This document shows positions 1 to 7,610 of a DNA stretch of 64,000 nt, piece by piece. The stretch lies in the NCBI RefSeq assembly GCF_007990775.1, contig NZ_BJXB01000028.1, positions 1-64,000 of the forward strand. The letters are read 5' to 3'. A program made the translations under genes and the position numbers. The notes beneath the pieces were generated by a model. The model did not search any database. It was not told the DNA's origin and saw only the letters and a program-made list of their open reading frames with translations. The DNA is from Deinococcus cellulosilyticus NBRC 106333 = KACC 11606. GTDB lineage: Bacteria > Deinococcota > Deinococci > Deinococcales > Deinococcaceae. Within the stretch, counting starts at the first letter, position 1. Every line of letters starts with the position of its first letter.

Positions 1-75
1 CAAATGCCTCTGATTTCAGTTCAGGCAACGTCAGCATGACAGCAGATGCGGTCAATTTCTGTCCTCATTTCGAAT

Positions 76-81
76 TACACT
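76..81 (+). promoter_or_regulatory. -10 box of leaderless WYL regulator gene
   Basis: TACACT lies exactly 6 nt before a GTG at 88. The same TANNNT-N6-start layout recurs at many other genes in this window, so it both marks a -10 element and selects the start codon. No Shine-Dalgarno sequence precedes the GTG. Confidence 0.5.
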
Positions 82-87
82 GTGTGG

Positions 88-1056
88 GTGGAACATCCCC
101 CATCCGCCAGGCTTCTGAAACTCCTCGCCCTGCTGCAACAGCACCGGGTGTGCCCTGGCCCTCTGCTCTCAGAGGAACTGCACGTCAGCAGGCGCACCCT
201 CAGGCGGGACGTGGAAAAATTGCGCCAGCTTGGTTACGGCATCGAGGCCAACCCCGGACCGCTCGGCGGGTACCGGATGGTTTCCCGGGACCACCTGCCT
301 CCACTGCTCTTTGAGGAAGACGAAGCAGTGGTGATCGCGGTGGCCTTGCTGGGCACCCTGATGTCTGGTGGAGACCTGTCCGACGCCTCCCTCAGGGCCT
401 GGTCGAAACTTCACCCCCTGCTGCCCGAAGAAACGAAACGTAAAGTGTCCGCCGTGCTGGAGAGCACCCTCACCTGGCGTGACACCCCGGCCCTGCAGAC
501 CCACCTGGGCACCCTGGGGGTGCTGGGGGCGGCCTGTCGGAGGGCGGAAGTGGTCCGCTTCGGGTACCACAAACCAGAAGGCAGTGTTGCTTCCCGGCGT
601 GCCGAACCTTTCAGGCTGGTTCACCTGTACGACCACTGGTACCTGGTGGCATTTGACACAGAGCGGGACGGGTGGAGGATCTTCCGGGTGGACCGCATCC
701 GTGACGTGGTGGTCACCCGGCAGCGGTTTGAAGCACACAAAAGGCCTTTTGAGGACCCGGTGTCCTTTGTGCTTCAGTCCCTGCAGCAGGCCCCTCAACC
801 TTACCAGGGGGAAGTCATCATCAAGGCGTCCCTGGAAACCATCAGAGCAAGGCTCCAGGGGGTCTTGCCTGGACGACTGGAACCGCTGGGGGAACACCGG
901 TGTCGCCTGACGTACTCCAGCCCTTCTTTGCAGGGTGTGCTTCACATGCTGGTTTCACTGGACGCAGATTTTGACCTCGAAGGTCCTGAAGAGCTTCTCT
1001 GGGCCGTGTCCCAGCTGGGCTTGCGATTCACTGCCGGAAGTCAGCCATCCCCCTGA
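88..1056 (+). CDS. HTH-WYL transcriptional regulator (YafY type)
   Basis: A one-component regulator of 322 aa. The N-terminal winged helix (about residues 3-55; SEELHVSRRTLRRDVEKL is the recognition region) binds DNA. A WYL domain (about 140-205; the AEPFRLVHLYDHWYLVAF and FRVDRI segments) would sense a ligand or nucleic acid. The length and the C-terminal WCX-like tail are normal for the family. I chose GTG 88 because TACACT lies 6 nt upstream and the protein then opens with EHPPSARLLKLL, the usual beginning of the family. An upstream ATG at 46 would add an unrelated leader. The gene converges with the LysR gene at 1099, so its target is not evident from position. Confidence 0.85.
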   Translation: MEHPPSARLLKLLALLQQHRVCPGPLLSEELHVSRRTLRRDVEKLRQLGYGIEANPGPLGGYRMVSRDHLPPLLFEEDEAVVIAVALLGTLMSGGDLSDASLRAWSKLHPLLPEETKRKVSAVLESTLTWRDTPALQTHLGTLGVLGAACRRAEVVRFGYHKPEGSVASRRAEPFRLVHLYDHWYLVAFDTERDGWRIFRVDRIRDVVVTRQRFEAHKRPFEDPVSFVLQSLQQAPQPYQGEVIIKASLETIRARLQGVLPGRLEPLGEHRCRLTYSSPSLQGVLHMLVSLDADFDLEGPEELLWAVSQLGLRFTAGSQPSP

Positions 1057-1098
1057 CCTGTGTGGGACGCTGTGAGCAATGGTTCATGGCGGGCAGGG

Positions 1099-1980
1099 TC
1101 ACAAGGGCAGATCGATGTGTTGCCTCAGACCCAGCATGCTCAGCACTGCAGGGTTGCCGTTGTCCTGCCAGACCAGCTGGTATGTGGTCTGTGCGTTTTG
1201 AATGGGCAAAACCTTTGTTCCCAGTGTGGACCTCTGACCCATCCCTGCAGTCACGATGGCCACCCCGATTCCGGCTTCAACGAGGCTGAGGGCAGCCTGT
1301 TCGGACATCACCACCTGCCTGAGGTCCTGCTGGCGGTGTCCAGCCGGGACCACCTCATCAATGAAGGTCACCAGTTCCGGGCAGTGCTCGGGATCAAACC
1401 CGATGATCGGTTCAGAAAGCAGGTCAGATGTCTGAAGATGGCCTTTTTCAGCGAAAGGATGGTCCGCTGGAAAGACGGCCACCAGAGGCTCATGCTTCAC
1501 CAGGATGTGTTCTGTGGGCGCAGGGAAAGACAGCCCCACAAGAATTCCAGCATCAATTTGCTGGTTGTTCAGGGCTTCAAGTTGCTCCAGCGCAGTCATT
1601 TCCCTGAGGTGAAGCCTCAGGTCCGGGAATTCCCGGTTGCAGATGCGCAGCAGGGCAGGGAGCACACTGGCCGTTGCACCCGGCACGTACCCCACCCGCA
1701 TGGCCCCGGCCCCCCCCTGGGACACCCGCTGGGTGAGCAAAATGGTCTCTTCAAGCTGGGTGAGCATCGCCTGAGTGCGGGTGTAGAACACCTGTCCTGC
1801 CGGAGTGAGTTCCACTTTTCTGGAGGTGCGGTGAAAAAGTTGCACGCCGAGCTGGTCCTCCAGCCGCTTGATGGCCTGACTGAGGGGCTGTGGAGCAAGG
1901 TGAAGTTCTTCTGCGGCACGCGCAAAATGCAGTTTTTCAGCCACGGTCACGAAGTAGCGCAGCAGGCGGGTCTCGATCAT
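1099..1980 (-). CDS. LysR-family transcriptional regulator
   Basis: A 293-aa LysR regulator with an N-terminal winged helix (residues 1-60; FARAAEELHLAPQPLSQAIK is the HTH and LFHRTSRKVELTPAG the wing) and a periplasmic-binding-protein-like effector domain. It is divergent from trxB (2099) across about 120 bp, the usual LysR arrangement, so it probably controls the trxB/peroxiredoxin pair. A longer frame begins at 2100 but its first 40 residues do not resemble the family. ATG 1980 is preferred because TATCAT lies 7 nt upstream, which suggests a leaderless transcript. The effector is unknown. A role in redox control is inferred only from the neighbours. Confidence 0.85.
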   Translation of the reverse strand: MIETRLLRYFVTVAEKLHFARAAEELHLAPQPLSQAIKRLEDQLGVQLFHRTSRKVELTPAGQVFYTRTQAMLTQLEETILLTQRVSQGGAGAMRVGYVPGATASVLPALLRICNREFPDLRLHLREMTALEQLEALNNQQIDAGILVGLSFPAPTEHILVKHEPLVAVFPADHPFAEKGHLQTSDLLSEPIIGFDPEHCPELVTFIDEVVPAGHRQQDLRQVVMSEQAALSLVEAGIGVAIVTAGMGQRSTLGTKVLPIQNAQTTYQLVWQDNGNPAVLSMLGLRQHIDLPL

Positions 1981-1987
1981 CATGTAG

Positions 1988-1993
1988 ATGATA
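1988..1993 (-). promoter_or_regulatory. -10 box for the LysR gene
   Basis: TATCAT on the minus strand, 7 nt before ATG 1980. It sits in the divergent LysR/trxB gap and fits the leaderless pattern of the window, with one base more spacing than most. Confidence 0.35.
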
Positions 1994-2098
1994 CGTGATG
2001 ATGCTTCAGGAAAATAGTGATGGACATGCATGATGATGCTGTGTACTGTGGAGTCACTGAAGAAGCGAGGAAAAATCCCTTCCAGAAAGGACGACACC

Positions 2099-3037
2099 AT
2101 GACCTCTCACCTCCCCCTGATCGTTGTGGGCTCAGGTCCCGCAGGCCTCACGGCAGCCCTTTACGCAGCCCGGGCCAGGCTGAACCCTCTGGTGGTTCGT
2201 GGCCCCCTCCCAGGAGGGCTGGTCACCACCACAGAGCAAATTGACAATTTCCCTGGTTTCCCCGATGGCATCAGCGGCTTTGACCTCGCCATGCAGATGG
2301 AAAAACAGGCAGAAAAACACGGCACCAGGTACCTCAATGCTTATGTCACGCAGGCAGACCTGTCTGTGCGTCCATACAGGCTTTCCACAGACGATGGACA
2401 GACTTTCACCTGTGACGCCCTGATCATTGCCACCGGAAGCACCCCCAGAATGCTCGGGGTTCCTGGTGAACTCGAATTCCAGAATGCTGGCGTGGAGCAC
2501 TGCGCCACCTGTGACGGTCCCCTTTATGCCGGACAGACCGTGGTGGTCGTTGGAGGAGGCAACACCGCACTCACCGATGCCCTGCAACTCTCCAGATACG
2601 CTGAAACGGTGCTGCTCATCCACAGGTCCGGGACTTTCCGGGCAGAACAGGTGCTTCAGGAACACGTCAAAGCCACCCCGAACATCCACATCCTGTACCA
2701 CACCCGCATTCTGGAGATTCTGGGGGCAGATCAGGTGGAAGGGATTGTGATCGAGCATCTCTCCACCGGAAGAAAAGAAAGGCTGGAAACTTCGGGCGTT
2801 TTTGTGTGCATTGGCTCTTTGCCCAACACCCAGCTTTTTGCAGGACAGCTTGACCTGACCTCCAGCGGTCACATCGCCACCGATCCACGCAAACGCACCA
2901 GCAAACCCGACATTTACGCTGTTGGAGACGTCACCGACAGCCCCTACCGTCAGGCCATCATCAGTGCCGCAGAAGGGGCACAGGCCGCACTTGAGATCAT
3001 TCACACCCTGAAGTTGCACAAGGAGACCACCCCATGA
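2099..3037 (+). CDS. trxB: Thioredoxin reductase
   Basis: A 312-aa flavoprotein of the low-molecular-weight thioredoxin reductase family, which passes NADPH electrons through FAD and a disulfide to thioredoxin. Visible parts are the FAD site GSGPAG (residues 11-16), the redox-active CATC (Cys135, Cys138) followed by DG, the NADPH-binding VVVVGGGNTALTDA (about 149-162) and the C-terminal FAD motif near YAVGDVTD. The length is normal. ATG 2099 is chosen because AGAAAGGA lies just upstream and the Rossmann motif then starts near residue 8. The stop overlaps the next start (ATGA), so it is translationally coupled to the peroxiredoxin-like gene. A second CxxC flavoprotein lies at 57123. Confidence 0.92.
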   Translation: MTSHLPLIVVGSGPAGLTAALYAARARLNPLVVRGPLPGGLVTTTEQIDNFPGFPDGISGFDLAMQMEKQAEKHGTRYLNAYVTQADLSVRPYRLSTDDGQTFTCDALIIATGSTPRMLGVPGELEFQNAGVEHCATCDGPLYAGQTVVVVGGGNTALTDALQLSRYAETVLLIHRSGTFRAEQVLQEHVKATPNIHILYHTRILEILGADQVEGIVIEHLSTGRKERLETSGVFVCIGSLPNTQLFAGQLDLTSSGHIATDPRKRTSKPDIYAVGDVTDSPYRQAIISAAEGAQAALEIIHTLKLHKETTP

Positions 3038-3477
3038 CCCAGATTGCCCAGCAGACCGCACCCACCTTCGAACTCCAGTCCAGCCACGGTCCCGTGAAAC
3101 TGGTGGATCACCGGGGCAAAACAAAAGTTCTCCTGTACTTCATGCGGGAATTCAACTGCCCCCTGTGCATGCGCAACGTGCTGGCCCTCAGTCGGATGCA
3201 GGACACCCTGAAACAAAAAGGGGTGCAGGTGATCATCATCGGTGGAGGAGATGAAAAGTCTGCCAGTGCTGTGGCACAACGGTTCCAGTTGCCCTTCCCG
3301 GTTGCCGCTGACCCGGAGCGCAGCGTCTACCGCTCATACAACCTGGAAAAGACCCTCGGGTTTCTGCAGTGGAATGGCACCATCCTGATCGACCCTCAGG
3401 GGAAGATCATCTACCGCAAAGTCTCCCAGAGGCCCGGGGGAAGCTTCGACCAGCAGGAACTTCAAGCATTGTTGTGA
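3034..3477 (+). CDS. Peroxiredoxin-like redoxin (AhpC/TSA fold)
   Basis: A 147-aa thioredoxin-fold protein of the AhpC/TSA group with the active-site segment FNCPLCMRN (Cys42, Cys45), a CxxC variant rather than the single peroxidatic Cys of classic AhpC. IDPQGKIIYRK near the C-terminus is typical of the fold. It overlaps trxB by 4 nt (ATGA), so the two are made together, and the flanking reductase is a plausible electron donor. It probably reduces peroxides or disulfides in the cytoplasm. No signal peptide is present. Confidence 0.82.
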   Translation: MTQIAQQTAPTFELQSSHGPVKLVDHRGKTKVLLYFMREFNCPLCMRNVLALSRMQDTLKQKGVQVIIIGGGDEKSASAVAQRFQLPFPVAADPERSVYRSYNLEKTLGFLQWNGTILIDPQGKIIYRKVSQRPGGSFDQQELQALL

Positions 3478-3581
3478 AATTCCGATGCCACTTACAGAAT
3501 GGGAGGCGTCGTCCAGCAGTTCATCCCAGTGTCACAAAGGGTCAGGCCACGGGTGAGCGGTCCCAGTATGGGTCTGGGTCA

Positions 3582-4106
3582 CTATCGCAGTGACCTGAGC
3601 CTCAACCGCACGTTTTTCACTTCGTCCTCGGTCAACTCCACCTGCCTGAGGCTTTTCAGGCGTGGCCCGAAACTCTCCCAGGTCATGAGTTTCACCCCAA
3701 TAAAAGTCCATTCTCTGGGGTGGTTGTGGTCGGTGAAACCGTCTCTGGCTTCATCGGCATCCACCAGTTGACGGTGCAGCATGATCCCGGTGACCTTGCA
3801 ACCCACAACCCGACCAAGGTTCTGGGTGGTTTTCAAAATGGCCTCGGCGACCCGGCTGAGGTTCTCTCCTTCGATCACCAGACGGTAACGGTAATGGTCC
3901 ACCACCCCGTAGTGGCTTTGCGGGAACACCACGAACACCCCATGCACCGACAAAAATGCATACAGGCCTGTGAAGTGCCCAAGTTGCACCCCCTCAATCA
4001 CCTCCCATTCGTCTCCAAGAGAATAAAGGGCTTCTTCGAACCTGGAGGTGCGGGGCAGGTTCTGGGCACTCAGCAGGGGATGGCGTTCGGCGTCACTTCC
4101 AGGCAT
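3582..4106 (-). CDS. Conserved-looking hypothetical protein
   Basis: A 174-aa soluble protein without a family I recognise. ATG 4106 is chosen because AAGGAG lies 6 nt upstream; a longer frame to 4178 lacks such a site. The C-terminal third (LTEDEVKNVRLRLRSLR) looks helical and basic, while the middle alternates hydrophobic beta-like stretches (YRYRLVIEGENLSRVAEAIL). There is no signal peptide or membrane segment. It stands alone between the peroxiredoxin-like gene (convergent) and the ATPase gene (same strand, 180 nt downstream). Confidence 0.65.
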   Translation of the reverse strand: MPGSDAERHPLLSAQNLPRTSRFEEALYSLGDEWEVIEGVQLGHFTGLYAFLSVHGVFVVFPQSHYGVVDHYRYRLVIEGENLSRVAEAILKTTQNLGRVVGCKVTGIMLHRQLVDADEARDGFTDHNHPREWTFIGVKLMTWESFGPRLKSLRQVELTEDEVKNVRLRLRSLR

Positions 4107-4287
4107 GGGGGGCTCCTTGACGGGGGCAGTTGAGGCTTGTGAGGCAAGACAGAAAAGACCCGGAAATGGCAGACACACGGTCAGGTGAGCTGCCCTTGCC
4201 GGGCGCAGGAAAGGGGGAGAAGGAAGAGGAGAAGGTGTTCAGTTCAGCACAGGGCTGTCAGAACCAGCAATAAGGTCAGGGTGGGTT

Positions 4288-5811
4288 TCAGGCCCCGACC
4301 AGATCGGAAGCGAGGTATTCGGCTCCGGTGGCGTACTTCATGATGTTGTCCTGGGTGATCTCCTTGCCGCTGACCTCACCGACAATTTCGCCTTCGCGCA
4401 TCACCAGCACCCGGTCCGAGAGGCCAATCACCTCGGGGAGTTCACTGCTGATGCAGATCACAGCCACCCCTTTTTCAGCGAGTTCTCCCATCATGCGGTA
4501 GATTTCGCTCTTGGCCCCCACGTCCACCCCACGGGTGGGTTCGTCGAGGATCAGCACTTTGGGCTGAATTTCCATCCAGCGGGCGAGAAGCAGTTTCTGC
4601 TGGTTTCCACCGGACAGGTCCATCGCCAGGGATGCAGGACTGCTGACTTTGAGGGCCATCGACTGGATGGCGTCGCGGGTGAGTTTCTCCAGAGCTGCGA
4701 AATTCAGCAGGCCAAAGTGGCTGTGTTTGTCGAGCACGTTCATGCCGATGTTTTCCAGGGCGCTCATCTGCAGGAAAAGCCCCTGCGATTTGCGGTCCTC
4801 GGGGAGGTAGCCGATTCCGGCCCTCACAGCGTCCTGTGGGGAACGGATGTTCAGTTTTTTGTCGTTCAGCCAGATTTCCCCGCCACTTTTGGGGTCTGCC
4901 CCGAACAAAAGCCGCATCAGTTCGGTGCGTCCTGCGCCGACCAGCCCTGCCAGGCCCAGGATTTCACCAGATCGCACTTCGAAGGTGCTGGGTTGCACCA
5001 CCCCTTTGCGAGAGAGGTTCTTCACCTTGAGGACCACCTCGCCAGGACGATGGTTTTTGTTTCGCTGGTAGAAGTCACTGAGTTCCCGACCCACCATCAT
5101 GCGCACAATGCGGTCCGGGTCGATTTCGTGTCGCTGGAGGGTGCCCACGTAGGTTCCGTCGCGGATCACCGTCACCCGGTCTGCAAGTTCGTACACCTCG
5201 GGCATGCGGTGGGAGATGTAGATGATGGCAATGCCCTCAGAGCGCAGTTGCCGGATCAGGGCGAACAGCCGCTCGGTCTCCCGGTCCGAGAGGGTGGCGG
5301 TGGGCTCGTCCATGATCAGCACCTTGCTCTTGTGAATCAGGGCGCGGGCAATTTCCACGAGTTGCTGCTCGGCAATGGAGAGCTCACTGGCCATGGTGTG
5401 GGACGTGAAGCGCGCACCGAGGCGCTCGAGCACCTTCTGGGTTTCGGTGTGCATCAGCGCGAAATCCACGAAGCCCAGGCTGTTTCTGGGTTGTGAGCCC
5501 ATGAAGACGTTTTCGGCGACATTCAGGTGGATCGCGATGGACAGTTCCTGGTAAATCAGGTTGATGCCTTCCTTGCGGGCCTGCACCGGGTTCCGGACGT
5601 GCACTTCCCGCCCGTCGATTTTGATGCTGCCGGTGTCGCTGGAGTACACCCCGGCGAGGATTTTCATCAGGGTGCTTTTCCCTGCGCCGTTCTCACCCAT
5701 CAGGGCGAGCACCTCACCGGCGTAGGCCTGCAGCTGCACCCCTTTCAGGGCATAAAAGTTGCCGAAGCGTTTGGAGACATCAAACATGTCCAGTGTGGGT
5801 TGGGGTTTCAT
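4288..5811 (-). CDS. Sugar ABC transporter ATPase, RbsA/MglA type (copy 1)
   Basis: A 507-aa protein with two fused nucleotide-binding domains, the hallmark of CUT2 monosaccharide transporters. The first half has Walker A GENGAGKST (about 39-47) and Walker B VLIMDEPTATLS. The second has the degenerate P-loop GLAGLVGAGRTE, signature LSGGNQQK and Walker B VLILDEPTRGVD, as expected for this subfamily. AAAGGA precedes ATG 5811. Directly upstream are a perfect CAGAAGC-G-GCTTCTG palindrome and a TGCAA-rich region. It is a paralogue of the ATPase at 7611; only one CUT2 permease (10819) is present, so which ATPase partners it is open. Fructose is the likely substrate by context. Confidence 0.9.
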   Translation of the reverse strand: MKPQPTLDMFDVSKRFGNFYALKGVQLQAYAGEVLALMGENGAGKSTLMKILAGVYSSDTGSIKIDGREVHVRNPVQARKEGINLIYQELSIAIHLNVAENVFMGSQPRNSLGFVDFALMHTETQKVLERLGARFTSHTMASELSIAEQQLVEIARALIHKSKVLIMDEPTATLSDRETERLFALIRQLRSEGIAIIYISHRMPEVYELADRVTVIRDGTYVGTLQRHEIDPDRIVRMMVGRELSDFYQRNKNHRPGEVVLKVKNLSRKGVVQPSTFEVRSGEILGLAGLVGAGRTELMRLLFGADPKSGGEIWLNDKKLNIRSPQDAVRAGIGYLPEDRKSQGLFLQMSALENIGMNVLDKHSHFGLLNFAALEKLTRDAIQSMALKVSSPASLAMDLSGGNQQKLLLARWMEIQPKVLILDEPTRGVDVGAKSEIYRMMGELAEKGVAVICISSELPEVIGLSDRVLVMREGEIVGEVSGKEITQDNIMKYATGAEYLASDLVGA

Positions 5812-5845
5812 CAGGGGGTCCTTTGATCTGACGGCTTTTTGATTC

Positions 5846-5860
5846 CAGAAGCGGCTTCTG
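5846..5860. promoter_or_regulatory. LacI-type operator candidate upstream of ATPase copy 1
   Basis: CAGAAGC-G-GCTTCTG is a perfect 15-bp palindrome 35 nt before the ATPase start. Its half TTTCAGAAGC (minus strand) is repeated upstream of ATPase copy 2 at 9303-9312. The LacI gene between the two ATPases (6147) is the natural candidate to bind both. Confidence 0.55.
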
Positions 5861-6010
5861 AAACCGTGAAGGCGTGAGAGGGTGAAGGGGGATGACGGGC
5901 AGAGGAAAGTGCAGGGTCCGGCCTTTCAGGGCGACCTGCATGCTGGGTTGTGGGAGGTGAGGCTCAGACTGTGCTTGTGCTGCCATTGTGGCACACCTGC
6001 TGCAAGATGG

Positions 6011-6060
6011 CAAGATCTTGTCTGCAAATTTGCAGAAAATTGCAGAAAATCTTTCATTGC
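6011..6060. promoter_or_regulatory. TGCAA-rich palindrome cluster
   Basis: This part of the 335-bp gap 5812-6146 holds CAAGATCTTG (6011-6020), the 16-bp perfect palindrome TCTGCAAATTTGCAGA (6021-6036), then a further TTGCAGAAAAT copy. Related TGCAA/TTGCA halves occur before the binding-protein gene at 9481-9580. Nothing else was recognised in the gap. Confidence 0.45.
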
Positions 6061-6146
6061 AACAACTGACCGGAGCCCCTCAATCCAGCAAAAACCCCCT
6101 CTGGAGGCCAGAAGGGGTCAGAAAGGCACTGTTTGAGTGCAAAAAA

Positions 6147-7151
6147 TCAGCGGGCGCGGTCGGTGGACCCCCGCACAATCAGCTGTGTGGGAAGTCGGAT
6201 GTTCAGGGGGGGCAGCACAAATTCCCGTTGCAGGTTCTGCATCAGGATGCCGCACGCCACCCTTCCCATCTCGTAAGGGGACTGGGCCACCACCGTGAGG
6301 GGAGGATTCATCACCTTCGCCCACGGGGGATCATCAAATCCCACCAGCGACACATCACCCGGAACCTTCAGTTTCAGGTCCTGCAGGGCAGAAAGCGTCC
6401 CGATCATCATGTCGGAATTCCCAACAAAAACCGCAGTGGGACGGGCATCCTTTGGCAGGCTCATCAGTTTGCGGGTCACTTCATTTGCGCCAGATTCCAG
6501 CCCGTACCCATAAGTGACCCACCTGGGGTCCCTGGGAAGACCCGCGAGGGCGAGCGCCTGCTGGTAGCCTTCAAGGCGCTCGGTGGTGCTGCTCATCTCA
6601 GGAGGCCCCCCGATGAAAGCAATGCGCCGGTGACCCAGAGAAATCAGGTGATCAATGGCCAGCACCGTCCCACGCACGTTTTCCGCCTGCACCTGCCCCA
6701 CACCCGAGAATCCAGATGCACAATCAAGTTCCACCACCGGCAGGTCTCCCATTTCCCGCAGGTGCGTGAGGGTCCCCCGGGTGGGCACAATCAAGAGCCC
6801 CTGGATTTTCTGCTGCAAGGCGAGTTTCAGGAAGCGTTCCTCTTTCAGTTCATCTTCCTCGGTGTCGTACAGCAGCACATTGCACCCGTGTTGATCGGCC
6901 ACCGCCTGCACCCCCTTGGCGAGGGTCGCATAAAAAGGATTCTCAAGGTCCGTGACCAGCAGGGCAATGGGGGTGGCTGCCTGCTGCTTGACCTGCCGGG
7001 CCTGCTGGATGGCCTGATAACCAAGCTGGTGGGCGATGGCCAGAATGCGGTCGCGGGTGTCCTGAGAAACCATGTCCGGACGACTGAGTGCCCTGGACAC
7101 GGTGCTGGGGGACACGCCAGCTTCTTTTGCCACATCTTCAATCGTCGCCAT
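6147..7151 (-). CDS. LacI-family transcriptional regulator
   Basis: A 334-aa repressor with the N-terminal LacI HTH (TIEDVAKEAGVSPSTVSRAL, residues 3-22), a hinge around 50-60 and a sugar-binding domain of periplasmic-binding fold (VGFDDPPWAKVMNPPLTVV is the typical C-terminal core). It lies between two RbsA-type ATPase genes on the same strand, and both have a CAGAAGC-type palindrome upstream, so it is probably their local regulator and responds to a monosaccharide, likely fructose or a phosphate of it. No strong Shine-Dalgarno is seen before ATG 7151. Confidence 0.9.
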   Translation of the reverse strand: MATIEDVAKEAGVSPSTVSRALSRPDMVSQDTRDRILAIAHQLGYQAIQQARQVKQQAATPIALLVTDLENPFYATLAKGVQAVADQHGCNVLLYDTEEDELKEERFLKLALQQKIQGLLIVPTRGTLTHLREMGDLPVVELDCASGFSGVGQVQAENVRGTVLAIDHLISLGHRRIAFIGGPPEMSSTTERLEGYQQALALAGLPRDPRWVTYGYGLESGANEVTRKLMSLPKDARPTAVFVGNSDMMIGTLSALQDLKLKVPGDVSLVGFDDPPWAKVMNPPLTVVAQSPYEMGRVACGILMQNLQREFVLPPLNIRLPTQLIVRGSTDRAR

Positions 7152-7224
7152 AACGCCTACTTTCAGATTCTAACCGATATTTTGTCGATGTGAAGGGGGT
7201 TTTTGGGGGTTGGGGTGGGACAAG

Positions 7225-7602
7225 GCCGAGGGCCGAGGGCCAAGGGCCAGGGGCATTTGAAGATGATGGAATGAGATCAGGCAAGTTTTCCAGGAAGGTT
7301 TTTTGACGCCTGAGCGTTGAAGTTTGTCTCAAAAAGGATTGGGAGTGAGGAGGTGGAGGCATTTCGATGGTTTTGTGTGGTTCTGGAAAAATCTGCTTTG
7401 AGCAGGGTGTTTGTGCAATGCCCTCGGGCTTGCAGGGATATGACAACCTACCCGTAGGACTGCACTTTTTGCCCTCAGCCCTGTCTTGACCCTGATACGC
7501 GCTTGCAGGACGGCCTGCTTCTTGACGCAAAGATGTGCTTGCGGGGCGGAAGGCCAAGCACACTGTCGCTTTGCACTGGTCGCTCGGCCCTCGGCCCTCG
7601 GC
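7225..7602. repeat. Gene-free block bounded by 17-bp inverted repeats
   Basis: The gap 7152-7610 has no credible gene. It is bounded by perfect inverted copies of GCCGAGGGCCGAGGGCC (7225-7241) and GGCCCTCGGCCCTCGGC (7586-7602), each built of a GGCCGAG-type 7-mer. Inside is a short palindrome CCTACCCGTAGG (7447-7458). This resembles a small non-coding dispersed repeat of Deinococcus genomes, but only one copy lies in the window. Confidence 0.5.
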
Positions 7603-7610
7603 ATTCCTTC

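Noticed and set aside
5988..7193. 401-aa plus-strand frame opposite the LacI gene
   Set aside because: The LacI reading frame shows HTH and ligand-domain motifs; the antisense frame spans an operator-rich gap and has no family resemblance.
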